Assembly (NCBI RefSeq): GCF_033115175.1 | Contig: NC_084840.1 | Span: 76,771,179-76,835,178, forward strand | Origin: Lepus europaeus | Lineage: Eukaryota > Chordata > Mammalia > Lagomorpha > Leporidae | DNA length: 64,000 bases | Direction: 5' to 3' | Shown: piece by piece, positions 1-10,779 of the stretch | Position numbering within the stretch: the stretch's first letter is position 1 | Layout: each line of letters begins with the position of its first letter | Program-made: the position numbers and the translations under genes | Notes under the pieces: generated by a model | Databases searched by the model: none | What the model saw: only the letters and a program-made list of their open reading frames with translations | What the model was told of the DNA's origin: nothing

Positions 1-59
1 TTGGAGGTTAATGTATTCAGATCCACTTATTTACATACACACAGATTTAGTTTTGATTA

Positions 60-140
60 TTTATTTCAGCCAACAGCAATTAAAATCCAGATCCTAAAAG
101 ATCAATTGGCAAATGGGCGAAGTGTTTTTTTTTTTTTAAT
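60..140 (-). terminator. Candidate poly(A) signals downstream of the claudin
   Basis: On the minus strand ATTAAA (135-140) runs directly into a stretch of about 13 A, and AATAAA follows at 60-65. They lie about 160 and 235 nt past the claudin stop. Either could serve as the cleavage signal. The A-run may instead be a retroposition tail. Confidence 0.4.
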
Positions 141-299
141 GAAAGTTCTTAATTCAACCAACCAATGAACCAAATTCAGACGCAGAATATAGTAGAAGAA
201 AACAGTCAGCCACTTTATGTCCCATGGTCTGCAGAGTTTGTAACTATTTGAAAGATTACCCTGGGTTAGTCCTTCCATAAACTCCTGGGAATCGTGGAT

Positions 300-983
300 C
301 TACACCGATGTTTCCAGAACATCTGTGTTCCTGAAACCTCGGGATACATATTTCTGTCCAGGGGGAAACTTATAAAAGCAGAAAACCAAGCCACTCAACA
401 ACATGAGGAGGGCAGACAGAGCTGCCACTAGAATGGCACTCCCAGCTTCCTGAGTATCCGGCTTGAAGGGCAGATGGAAAGACGACGGGAAGGCAATGCC
501 TTGTACATTCACAATGGAGTAGTAATTCCAGAACGCAGTGGTTAAGACACAGGCACTGGCAGTTATGTACAGGACTCCAGAAGCCACAAATGGGTTGAAG
601 AGGGTATTGGTCCCCACAATGCCCATGTACACATTTCTAAGTGCAAGGACGATAAAGGCCTTCCCCAGAAGCCCTAGAAGGTTGGCAGCCAGCAGGAGGT
701 GTTGAGATATACGGATACTGAGAGGGAGGAAGGTATCATTGTAGGTGTGTCGGTGACAGAATTTGGTATGTCCGTGGCTTTGGTTGGAATCGCGGTGATG
801 GTGATAAACGCAGGTTCTCCATATTCCCACACTGGCAACGCCTTTGGGGAAGAGCGAGGGGTCATCCATGTACCACAATCGCCACTCCGCAAGGCCCATG
901 GAAGTGGTGAAGAGGATCCATCCTATGGTGGAAACAGCAAAACCTGCTACTTGGCGATTGGCACTATTGACGAGTAAGGTCAT
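300..983 (-). CDS. CLDN34: Claudin, CLDN34-like, single exon
   Basis: Uninterrupted 227-codon frame with claudin topology: hydrophobic segments at about residues 11-30, 96-115, 131-154 and 182-204, short cytoplasmic ends and a long first extracellular loop. That loop carries the claudin signature as Trp34/Trp37, Gly-Ile-Trp at 53-55, Cys58 and Cys76, the cysteine pair expected to form the loop disulfide. Claudins are tight-junction membrane proteins. The stretch FPSSFHLPFKPDTQE between TM3 and TM4 and the overall spacing are most like CLDN34, which as I recall is intronless in human. The C-terminus ends TSV rather than the usual YV PDZ ligand. An ATTAAA followed by a 13-A run (minus strand, 125-140) and an AATAAA at 60-65 lie downstream. 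The A-run allows a retrocopy origin. Claudin identity is firm; the CLDN34 assignment is less so and is from memory of the family. Confidence 0.75.
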   Translation of the reverse strand: MTLLVNSANRQVAGFAVSTIGWILFTTSMGLAEWRLWYMDDPSLFPKGVASVGIWRTCVYHHHRDSNQSHGHTKFCHRHTYNDTFLPLSIRISQHLLLAANLLGLLGKAFIVLALRNVYMGIVGTNTLFNPFVASGVLYITASACVLTTAFWNYYSIVNVQGIAFPSSFHLPFKPDTQEAGSAILVAALSALLMLLSGLVFCFYKFPPGQKYVSRGFRNTDVLETSV

Positions 984-1515
984 GGTGGCAGCACACCCGC
1001 TAGAACTGCAAACAAATACAGGGCATCAAGAGGGCGGGACTCTTGGGTCTGGCACAGTCCTCCATGGGACACAGTATCAATAGCAAAGTGCTATGCAAGA
1101 GGACATCAAAGAGGTCATGGGAAATGCAAGTCAAAAACCATGCATGGACTTAAAAATTCCTTGGGACCAAAAATAAACACAACTGATTTTTAATTCCAGT
1201 TTTGCACAAACTTTTTGTGTTACACTCCTATATTCACAACAGGAAACATTTGACGCTGTCTGCTGGAGGGGGCAGGCATTCTGCACACTGTGGAAGTTTC
1301 AGGAAGGACCATTTAAATGCACAAAACTTCAAGTAATCGGTTCCACTGCTAAATGCTGGTGCACAAACATAATCAAGGTTCGTCACAAAGATGCTCATCG
1401 AAGCACACTAATACTGAAATGTGCAAAATACTGTCTAGTCTAACAATAGGGCTTTATGGAATAACATGCTATATCCACACAATGAAGATATATGTCAACA
1501 TTAAAAGTGTAAGTG

Positions 1516-1797
1516 AGCCGGCACCGTGGCTTAACAGGCTAATCCTCCACCTTGCGGTGCCGGCACAACGGGTTCTAGTCCCGGTCGGGGCACCGATCCT
1601 GTCCCGGTTGCCCCTCTTCCAGGCCAGCTCTCTGCTGTGGCCCGGGAAGGCAGTGGAGGATGGCCCAAGTGCTTGGGCCCTGCACGCGCATGGGAGACCA
1701 GGAGAAGCACCTGGCTCCTGGCTTCGGATCAGCGCGGTGCGCTGGCCGCAGTGTGCTACCATGGCGGCCATTGGAGGGTGAACCAACGGCAAAAAGG

Positions 1798-1842
<45 letters not shown>

Positions 1843-1864
1843 CACTCTGCCTGTCAAAAAAAAA
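1516..1864 (+). mobile_element. CSINE, young, complete
   Basis: Starts GCCGGCACCGTGGCTTA and ends with a (TC)n tract (1804-1837), CTGTCA and poly(A). A perfect target duplication AAAAGTGTAAGTG (1503-1515, 1865-1877) shows a recent insertion into L1 DNA. Confidence 0.92.
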
Positions 1865-1868
1865 AAAA

Positions 1869-3200
1869 GTGTAAGTGGACATACAAGATGTAATATTGTA
1901 TGCCTGGCACTTTTCACTTAGCATAATGGCTTCAAGATTCACCCGTGTTGTAGCATGTGTGAGAAGTCTGTCCATTGTAGTGTTGTGTGTGTTGAGGGGT
2001 GGGGAATTCTGTAGTATGGGCATAACACCATTTGTTGAGTCATTTTTAGTTTATGGACATCTGGACTGTGTTCATGTTTTGTCTATTATGAATAATGCTA
2101 CTGTGAAAATTCACGATTATGCACACACACAAACACACACATATATATGTATGAGTCTGCATTGATATATTTTCACATTTTCTCTTGCATAAATGCCTAG
2201 GAATAGAATCGCTGGGATGTATACTAAGTGTATATTTGACTTTTTAGCAATTGCTAACCCATTTCCACAAGTCATCACACTATTTTACATTTTCACCAGT
2301 AAGATAGGATAGGTTCCAGTTTCTCCACATCATCTCCAACATTTTGATATTTTGTAGTCTTTTATATTGGAGCCATTCTAGTCACCATCTCATGTGACCA
2401 AAAGGAAGAATGCTCACAATACATCCAGTACAGACAACTTGTTACAAAATAGTGTGTGGATATAATCATGGATAAGAATTGAACTGGAAGGCTATATGCT
2501 AATTATTAAAAGAAAAAAAAATTTTATTTGAAAGGCAGAGTGATCTCTTTCTCTACTAGCTAGCTATCCAAATGCGTGCAACAGCCAGAACTGTGCCAGG
2601 CTAAAGCAGTGAACTGTGCATTTTGTCTGGATCTCCTATGGAGATGCAGGACCCCAAGTATTTGAGTTATCACAGTTACCTCCTAGGGTGTACATTAGCA
2701 GGAACCTGGAGTCAAGAGTGGATCCAGGACCTGAATGCAGGCACTCTGCTATGGAATGCAGGCATCCCAAGTGGCGGCTTGACTGCTGCTCCAAATGCTT
2801 GTCCCAAGAGAAATTTGTAACTGCGTCTGAGGGTTATGACTTTTTAAAAGCTATTTGTATTGTGAGGAATCACACATAGATAGAAAACATGTGTACAGTT
2901 CAATGAATTATCACAGGGTACACACCCATGTCTCTACCACTGAGTGTGCTACAGCTATCACCACTTCGTGGCCTTTACAGTTCTGTCACCTCAGCATGCC
3001 TCCCCAAATACCCCCAGACAGTGGAATTCAAGTTTGTCCAGTTTTCAAAACAGGCTCCTTGAAGTAGTCATTCCCTTGTGACTCCCTTCTTTCATTCAAT
3101 ACTGTGTTTATTTCTGACATTCATGTAATGATGTTTTTAATGGTGCCTGGCTGCTCAGTAGTTTTAGATATTCTGTCATAAGCATGGTCTTTTAAAATAA
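1869..3200 (-). mobile_element. Old L1 3' fragments
   Basis: 1869-2465 reads like the reverse of an old mammalian L1 3' end (TTGTTGAGTCATTTTTAGTT, TATGAATAATGCTACTGTG, GGAATAGAATCGCTGGGATG, TTTCTCCACATCATC). 2830-3200 is a probable second piece (TACAGTTCAATGAATTATCA). A SINE at 2506-2815 separates them, and the young SINE at 1516 lies at the other end. Confidence 0.6.
2506..2815 (-). mobile_element. CSINE, old, minus
   Basis: Starts with TTTTATTTGAAAGGCAGAG (the reversed tail) and retains the decayed body to about 2815. Confidence 0.75.
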
Positions 3201-3375
3201 GAAATAACAAAAAGACTTCATTAAAAAGTTGTCAGACTGTGGAAGATTAACTAATACTGGAGGCTAAATAAGAAGCAACTTCAGAAAGTTTATGTGAAAA
3301 TGGAATTAAAAGTAGGAGTTTGTTTTCATACAAAAGTTTTTGCTGCAAAAAACAAAACAAAACAAAGCAAAAACA

Positions 3376-3640
3376 CTGGCCCTTTGACATAGCAGGTTAA
3401 CCCACCACCTGCAGCACCAGCATCCTGTCTGGTTGCTTCACTCCAATCCAGCTCCCTGCTAATGCTCCTAGGAAAGCAGCTTCTGGCCCCTGCACATAGG
3501 TGGGAGACCTGAAAGGAGCTCCTGGCTCCTGATTTCGGATCAGCCCAACTCCAGCGATGTGGCCATTTGGGGAGTGAACTAGCAGATGGAAGATCCCTTC
3601 CCCCACCCCTGTAACTCTGCCTTTCAAATAAGTAACAAAT
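3376..3640 (+). mobile_element. CSINE, old, plus
   Basis: Head CTGGCCCTTTGACATAGCAG, tail CTGCCTTTCAAATAAGTAA; shortened in the middle. Confidence 0.75.
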
Positions 3641-3859
3641 ATTTAAAAACTTTTAAAAATTGTTTTCTTAACACATGGAAAATGTGTATCAAGGAAAAAA
3701 AATGGATGGGGTTCAAACTCAATTTAGCACCTAATTAAACTCCTACTTTAATTCCATTTTCTATGAAATTTTTGAAGTATATAATTTAATACCTACATAG
3801 CTTCTTGGGGATCTACTTATCTGGGCATCACACATTGTATGTCCAGGACTATCTATACG

Positions 3860-4530
3860 TATTATGGGATATGATTTATATTCATAGCCTTAGAAATGAA
3901 GGAAACTCTGACACAGAGTGTAACACGAGTGACCATTGAGGTCACGATGCTATGTGAAATAAGCCACATACAATAGGATAATACTGTATGACTGTACTTA
4001 CATGAAGTACCCAGGGTAGTCACATTCATAAAGACTGAAAGTAGTGACCGCTAGAGCCTAGCGGGTAGGAGAGCAGGTGAGGTGGCATTTCATGCAGATA
4101 GGTTTCAGTTGGGGGTGATGAAAATGTTCTCGAGTTGCATGTGGATAAGACCTGCCCAACAATATGCTACTTACCTAATTAACTGTGGTGGGATGAGCAG
4201 ACCTTGCCAAGATGGCACTGGCTAGCGAATGGCAGTTACTCAGGAACTGGCTTCAGAACCCAAAGGAGCCTGCCTAGCAACAGGCAGTGATTGGTTATGG
4301 CATAAACCATCCCTTGATCAGACTGGCTGCCTTGGCTAGATAAGCTGCTGCACCAACTGCAAGAGTCTGCAAGCTGCTCACCTCTAGCCCGCTTTCACCT
4401 GACCCCCAGTGTCTGTGTCTTGACTCCACACCTCTTGCCCCCACTGTGTTTCTCCTCTCAAAACGAATCCACAGCAACAGTTAACATAGTCAGTGTTGTC
4501 ATGCATATTTTACCACCATAGGAGGAAAAA
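3860..4530 (+). mobile_element. L1 3' tail split by the solo LTR
   Basis: 3885-4183 has the classic L1 end (GTGAAATAAGCC, GATAATACTGTATGA, CATTCATAAAGACTGAAAGT, GATGAAAATGTTCT). 4480-4530 continues it (ATATTTTACCACCATA). The LTR at 4184-4479 interrupts it. Confidence 0.7.
4184..4479 (+). mobile_element. Solo LTR of an endogenous retrovirus
   Basis: Runs from TGTGGTGGGATG to GCAACA, about 296 nt, flanked by ATTAAC and GTTAAC (5-6 nt target duplication). It splits the 3' tail of an L1: L1 sequence stops at 4183 and resumes at about 4480. No internal viral region is present. The family is not certain; the duplication length suits class II or class III. Confidence 0.6.
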
Positions 4531-4939
4531 GAAAGAGGGAGGGAGTGTCCACTAACCAGTTGTGCGGTCTCCAAGTGAACCAGAAGCAATGTCAGAGAAG
4601 GCTGACAGCTCACAGGGCCAGCATGGCTGAGGATGACACAGTACCTCCATCGCGGGCTTCTGGATTGAGGCAGCCGTAGGTTATCATCCCCACTGGTAGC
4701 CCAGTGTTCAGTCACCAGGCCCTCTCTTTAGCCCTCCACTCTGGCCAACATCCACACTCCTTGTCAAGTGACCACCTTCTCAACTCTCAATTGCTAGGCT
4801 GTGCATGCCATGACAGTAGCCATTATGTCATGGGCCATGACCATGTCATAGGGATCCAGCTTGACAGCCATTTCATTATAAACATCCTGTCCAGTAGGTC
4901 TCCCTGGCACTCATCCCATTTAGTTTAGTTTTGTTTTTT
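4531..4939. other. Unique sequence, no feature recognised
   Basis: Between the L1 tail and the next SINE. Average base composition, short open frames only, nothing recognisable. Confidence 0.4.
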
Positions 4940-5250
4940 CATGTAAGGATTTATTTGAACAGTAGAGTTACAGAGAGGGAGACATAGATGTCTTCCACCC
5001 ACTGGTTCACTCTCCAAATGGCCACAATCGCTGGAGCTGGGCCAATCCAGACAGAAGCCAGGAGCTTCTTCTGGGTCTCCCATGCGAGTGCAGGAGCCCA
5101 AATACTTGGGCCATCTTTCAGTGCTTTCCCAGGTACATCAGTAAGGAGCTGGATCAAAGGTGGAGCAGTCCGGACTCAAACTGGTGTCAATATGGGATGC
5201 TGGCCTTTCAGGTGGTGGCTTTACCTGTATGCCACAGCACCAGCCCCAAG
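4940..5250 (-). mobile_element. CSINE, minus, plus adjoining fragments
   Basis: Reversed tail GATTTATTTGAACAGTAGAG through to CAGCACCAGCCCC. A rearranged fold-back SINE remnant follows at 5335-5490 (a short reversed tail joined to a forward 3' half). Confidence 0.75.
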
Positions 5251-6199
5251 GATTTAGTTCTTCTTTAAATGTTTTATGGAATGCATATGTGAATCCATCA
5301 GATCCTAGACTTTCTTGTTGGGAGACTTTCAATATCTGTTTATTTATTTGAAAGGCATAAATACAGAAATGAGTTTTGGGCTCCTGGCTTTGGCGTGGCG
5401 TAGTCCTGACTGTTGCAGGCATGTAAAGCATGAATTCACAGGTGGCAGATCTTTTTGTCTGTTTCTTTCTCTTCTCTTCAAATATATTGAAAAACAAAAA
5501 ATGATAAATCAGGTTTTCATTGTGTTGGTCTTTTGCATTAAAAATTTTTTTGTTTACCAGTATTTGAAATGCACATCGGACTTTTATCATGCTACACCAT
5601 AAAGCATTTTTCTGTTTGTCCAAAAGATGGCAGCACAAACACATCAAATAAAGTAGTAGCAAAAACTGTGTATTTGGTCTGAAATTGAATGCTGATGTTA
5701 ATTGCTTGTTTATTGTGACATGTTATTTACAAAAGAATTACTAATTGGATTCTTTATGTTTCTGGCAAAATGCCTATACATGCATTGCAAAACTGGTATA
5801 GAGGAGAAAAAATGCAAGCTACCTGTTGTAGTACTGCTCATATATAGCCAGGGTTGAATCTGATATTGACTTTCATGTTCGCAGAAATGTGATAGAAAAA
5901 GGAGACTACACATTTTTCAGACAAAATATGTCACCCCCACCACCACCCAAACAGCACAGTTGTTTTCTAATTCATCCTTTTACATCCAGTGTTTCTTGAG
6001 CCTTTTTCCCTGTGTGACTGAATTCTTTGACTTGGCGACTTTGAAAGAATGCATGATGTTCCATCCTGTGAATGAGTTGTAACTTATTTAATTGATTTAA
6101 ATTAGGCATGTTAATTGTCTATAAATGATAAGGGATTTCCCATATACAAAATATATGAAGAAAAATACTGTAGTCACCCAAATAATGTAACCAAATTTT

Positions 6200-7520
6200 T
6201 TAAATTTTAAAATATATTTCTGAAGCAGAGAGAGTCAGAAACAAAAAGGGAGAGTTCCTGTTAGCTGGTTTGCTTCCTAAATGCCTGCAAAGCTTGCTCT
6301 GAGTTGAGGCTAGAACCAGGAGCTGGAAACTCAATCCAGGTCCTCCATGTGAGTGTCAGGAAGCCAATTACTTGAGTCCATCACTACTCCCATGAAGGAT
6401 CATCCTTAGCAGGAAGCTGGAAGCAGGTATCGAACCCATGTACGTTATTTAAAAAAAAAAAATTATTTGAAAGTCAGAGCCACACAGAGAGAGAAGGGGA
6501 GGCAGAGAGAGAGAGTAGTCCTCCATCTGCTAGTTTACCCCACCCCCAACTGGCCACAATGGCCAGAGATGCACCAATCCAAAGCCAGGATCCTCCTCTG
6601 GGTCTCCCACATGGGTTCAGGGGCCCAAGGACTTGGGCCATCTTCCACTGCCCTCCCAGGACATAGCAGAGAGCTGGATCAGAAGTGGAGCATGAACCAG
6701 CTCTGTGGTGTAGCCAGTGAAGCCACTGTCTGCAGTGCTGACATCCCATATGAGCACTGGTTTGAGTCCCGGTTGCTCCACTTCCAATCCAGCTCTCTTC
6801 TATAGCCTGGGAAAGCAGTAGAAGATGGCCCAAGTTCTTGGGCTTCTGCACTGCATGGGAGACCTGGAAGAGGCTCCTGGCTACTGACATTGGATCAGTA
6901 CAGCTCTAGCTGTTACAGCCAATTGGGGAGTGAACCAGCAGATGGAAGACCTGTCTCTCTCTCTCTCTCTCTGTGCCTTTCCTTCTCTCTCTGTATAACT
7001 CTGACCTTCATATAAATAATAAAATAAATCTTAAAAAAAAAAGAAGTGGAGCAGCCAGGCCTCAAACCCACTATGCCACAGCGCCCACCCCCAAACCCAT
7101 GTACTTTAAGATGAGAATCAGACATCTTCTTCTTCTTTTTTTTTTTGACAGGCAGAGTGGACAGTGAGAGAGAGAAACAGAGAGAAAGGTCTTCCTTTTT
7201 GCCGTTGGTTCACCCTCCAATGGCCGCCGCAGTAGGCGCGCTGTGCTGATCTGATGGCAGGAGCCAGGTGCTTCTCCTGGTCTCCCATGGGGTGCAGGAC
7301 CCAAGCACTTGGGCCATCCTCCACTGCACTCCCTGGCCACAGCAGAGAGCTGGCCTGGAAGAGGGGCAACCGGGACAGGATCGGTGCCCTGACCGGGACT
7401 AGAACCTTGTGTGCCGGCGCCGCAAGGCGGAGGATTAGCCTATTGAGCCATGGCACCGGCCAAGAATCAGACATCTTAACCCATGCCTTTCTCCGTAGGC
7501 TAAACATCCACCCCACTATC
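6200..7520 (-). mobile_element. Four-deep nest of CSINE insertions
   Basis: Outer old minus SINE (6200-6443) is split by a second minus SINE (6455-6693 and 7043-7093; duplication AACCCATGTAC at 6433-6443 and 7094-7104). That one is split by a plus SINE (6694-7041; duplication AGAAGTGGAGCA). A young minus CSINE (7129-7462) then entered the resumed outer copy (duplication AGAATCAGACATCTT at 7114-7128 and 7463-7477). The order of insertion is readable directly. Confidence 0.85.
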
Positions 7521-8025
7521 CACATTTAACACATGTTCACTTTTTGGCCATCTCTGCTTTAAATATTTTTAGAAACTATAATTTATAGATAGAATTGAAG
7601 GGTCCCTCTATGCAATTAATTCCCATCTTTACATCTGTATTTTGTCACTTTACATCATAAAGTATTTTTCCATTTGTCCAGAAACAACATGAAAACATAA
7701 AAAAAAATTGTCCAGTGGTAACATAGGCACTTCAAATAAAGTAGCATGAAATTTCTGCAAATTTGTTCTGAAACTGAACACTGATGTTAATTGATCAGTT
7801 CATTTTGACAACTTATTTGCACAAAAATATTTATTAGGTTGTTTTTCTGATAAAATAACTATACAATCATTGTAAAATTGGTACAGAAAGAAAAAAATAC
7901 AAGTTAACTTAGGGAGCACTTCTTGAATATAGCCAGGGTTAACAATCTGCAATTTATCTTCATGGTTATAGACACATGATAGAAAAAAGAGACTACATAA
8001 AACTTATTCCCCCCCCATACAATTT

Positions 8026-8703
8026 TTTTTTAAGATTTATTTATTTATTTGAAAGGCAGAGTTACAGAGAGGAAGATGCTGGGGGGGCGGAGGGAGGGAG
8101 AGATCTTCCATCCCTGTTTCACTCTCCAAATGGCCGTAACAGCTGGAGCTGGGCTGATCTGAAGCCAGTATCCAGGAGCTTCTTCCAGGTCTCCCCTGCA
8201 GGTACAGGGGCCCAAGCACTTGGGCCATCTTCCACTGCTTTCGCAGGCCGTAGCAGAGAGCTGGATCAGATATGGAGCAGCCAGGACTTGAACCGGCACC
8301 CATATGGGATGTCAGCACTGCAGATGGCAATTTTACCCACTGTGCCACAGTGCCAGCCCCACAGTTGGTTTCTAATCTATGCTTTCACATCAAATATTTA
8401 ATGTGGAGCCCGCACTGTGGAGTAGCTGGTAAATCCGCGGTCTGCAGTTTGAGTCCCCGCTGCTCCACTTCTGATCCAGCTCTCCGCTATGGTCTGGGAA
8501 AGCAGTGGATGATGGCCCAAGTCCTTTGGCCCCTGCCCACACATGGGAAGGCCTGGAGGAAGCTCCTAGCTCCTGGCTTCAGATCGGCACAGCTTGGGCA
8601 TTGTGGCCAACTGAGGAGTGAACCAGTGGATGGAAGACTTCTCTCTCTCTCTGCATCTCCTTCTCTCTCTGTGTAACTCTGACTTTCAAATGAATAAATA
8701 CAT
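8026..8703. mobile_element. Inverted CSINE pair
   Basis: Minus copy 8026-8361 (AAGATTTATTTATTTATTTG to GTGCCAGCCCC) and plus copy 8404-8703 (GAGCCCGCACTGTGGAG to TTTCAAATGAATAAATA), only about 40 nt apart. An RNA through this stretch could fold back. Confidence 0.85.
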
Positions 8704-8825
8704 CCTTAGATAATGTATATTGTACCCTTTCCCCCATATCACTAAGTTCTTTGATGTGGAGATTTTTAAGAGTGTTAAATTCTATGTATACATTGTAACC
8801 TATTTCATTTTGTCCATGTTCTCTC

Positions 8826-9168
8826 TTTTTTTTTTTTCCCAGAGTTACACAGTGAGAGAGAGTTATAGACAGTGAAAGAGAGACAGAGAGAAAAGTCTTC
8901 TTTCCGTTGGTTCACTTCCCTAATGGCCGCTGCGGCCTGCGCTGTGCCGATCTGAAGCCAGGAGCTGGGTACTTCCTCCTGGTCTCCCATGCGGGTGCAG
9001 GGACCCAAGCCCTTGGGCCATCCTCTGCTGCCCTCCCGGGCCACAGCAGAGAGCTGGACTGGAAGAGAAGCAACTGGGACTAGTACCTGATGCCCCAACT
9101 GGGACTAGAACCCGGAGTGCCAGCACTGCAGGCAGAGAATTAGCCAGGTGAGCCACGACGCCAGCCCA
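8826..9168 (-). mobile_element. CSINE, minus
   Basis: Poly-T tail at 8826 to the head CCACGACGCCAGCCC. Full length. Confidence 0.85.
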
Positions 9169-9255
9169 TGTTAACTCTCTTGAACTTATAAAAGATTTCT
9201 CATGTACAAAATAGAGAAAAATTTTACATTTAATGAATAATTTTCCAAATTTATT

Positions 9256-10175
9256 GTTTATTTTTCTTATTTGAAAGGCAGTGACAGAGATGAAGAGACA
9301 GAGAGAAAAAGATATTCCATTTGTTCATTCACTCCCCAAATCACTGCAACAATTGGGGCTGGGCCAGGCCCAGTCATAGCCAGGAGCCAGGAACTGCATC
9401 TGGGTCTCACAGCCACATGGGTGTAGTAACCCAAGAACTTGGCCATCTTCGCTGCCTTCACAGCGCCATTAGCAGGGAGCTGGATTGGAAATGGAGCAGC
9501 AGTATGATCGGGCATTGTAGGCAGCAGCTTAATCTGCTGCGCCACAATGCCTGCCCAATCATTTTCCAAATTAAAAAATTTATATTGGGGCTGCTGCTGT
9601 GGCATCTGAAGTGCCGGCATCCCATATGGGCACAAAAGAACTGGCTGCTCCACTTCAATTCAGCTCTCTGCTATGGCCTGGGAAAGCAGTGGAGGATGGC
9701 CCAATTCTTTGGGCCCCTGCACCCACATGGGAAACCTGGAAGAGGCTCCTGGCTCCTGGCTTTGGATCAGCACAGCTCTTGCCATTGCAGCCAATTGGGG
9801 AGTGAACCAGCGGACAGAAGACCTTTCTCTCTCTGCTTCTCCCCTCTCTGTGTAACTGTGACTTTCAAATAAATAAATAAAAATTAAAAAAAAACTTATT
9901 TATTTCAGAAGCAGAGAGACAGAGACAGAGAGAGCTCCTATCTGCTGCTTCACCCCCCAGAGGTGCACAACAGCTGGGGCTGGGGATCTCTGGCCAAAGC
10001 CGGAAGATGTGAACCCATACCAATAGCCCATGTGGGTGGCAGGGAACCTGGTCCTTGAGCCATCACAATTCTCACCCAGACCCTGCATTAGCAAGAAACT
10101 GAAATTGGGAGCTGGAGCTAGAAATCAGTCCCCGGAACTCCAATGGACATGGTCATCTTAACCCACAGGAGACAC
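9256..10175. mobile_element. Three adjacent CSINEs (minus, plus, minus)
   Basis: 9256-9556 minus (ends GCCACAATGCCTGCCC), 9586-9890 plus (GGGGCTGCTGCTGTGGCA to TTTCAAATAAATAAATA) and 9891-10175 minus, older. The first two form a close inverted pair with a 30 nt gap. Confidence 0.82.
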
Positions 10176-10779
10176 TAGGTCAAAACTTGCCCCACCATTC
10201 CAGCGTGACGCACTTTAATTTTTTTTGCCATCTTTGTTTCAACTATTTTAAGAATCAATAGTCTACAAGTGGAATTGAATGGTCCCTCTATCCAATTAAT
10301 CCCCATCCTTCCTTTCCAAAAGTAACCTGGGATCTAAAGTTGATGTGTGGCCTGGCTATCATCGATCTCAGACTTCATCAAAGTAAGTCTACAAGCAATA
10401 TGGTATTGTTCCAAATTTTAAAATCCTGCACATAAATATGACATGTGCAGATCCTTTATTCACTTAACATTACGATTTCTAAATTTGTCCTTGTTAGCAC
10501 AGGTGTGGCTAATGTAAACAGAATACATTTTTGTAACCTTTTCCTCTATTAATAAACAATTACAGATTGTTGCCACTAACTGAGCCTCCATGAGCTTGTG
10601 ACGGTGCTGGTGTGGATGCGTTCCAGTAAGAAGTATGCCTGGAGAGGAATGAGCCCACTGTCCTGCGGCATTCGGGATTCCTGCAAGAGGCATGGCTGAT
10701 GGAGGGTAGGGGACTCAGGTTCTGCTAGATACTGACTGTCAAGTTGTACTCCCGAATCCCTGCAGTTCACAATTCAGCT

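Larger units (their letters stand above)
5480..10310 (+). repeat. Old direct tandem duplication (about 5480-7640 and 7641-10310)
   Basis: The two halves share, in the same order and orientation, ATAAAG-ATTTTTC-GTTTGTCC (5600/7660), TTCAAATAAAGTAG-like text (5650/7735), ATATAGCCAGGGTT (5840/7927), GATAGAAAAAGGAGACTACA-like text (5890/7980), and GGTCCCTCTAT-CAATTAAT near the ends (7600/10285). The underlying unit is perhaps 1.3 kb; different SINE insertions have swollen each half. Confidence 0.75.

Noticed and set aside
9321-9872. 183-codon open frame
   Set aside because: It lies across two SINEs of opposite orientation. The same peptide types recur at every SINE in the window.
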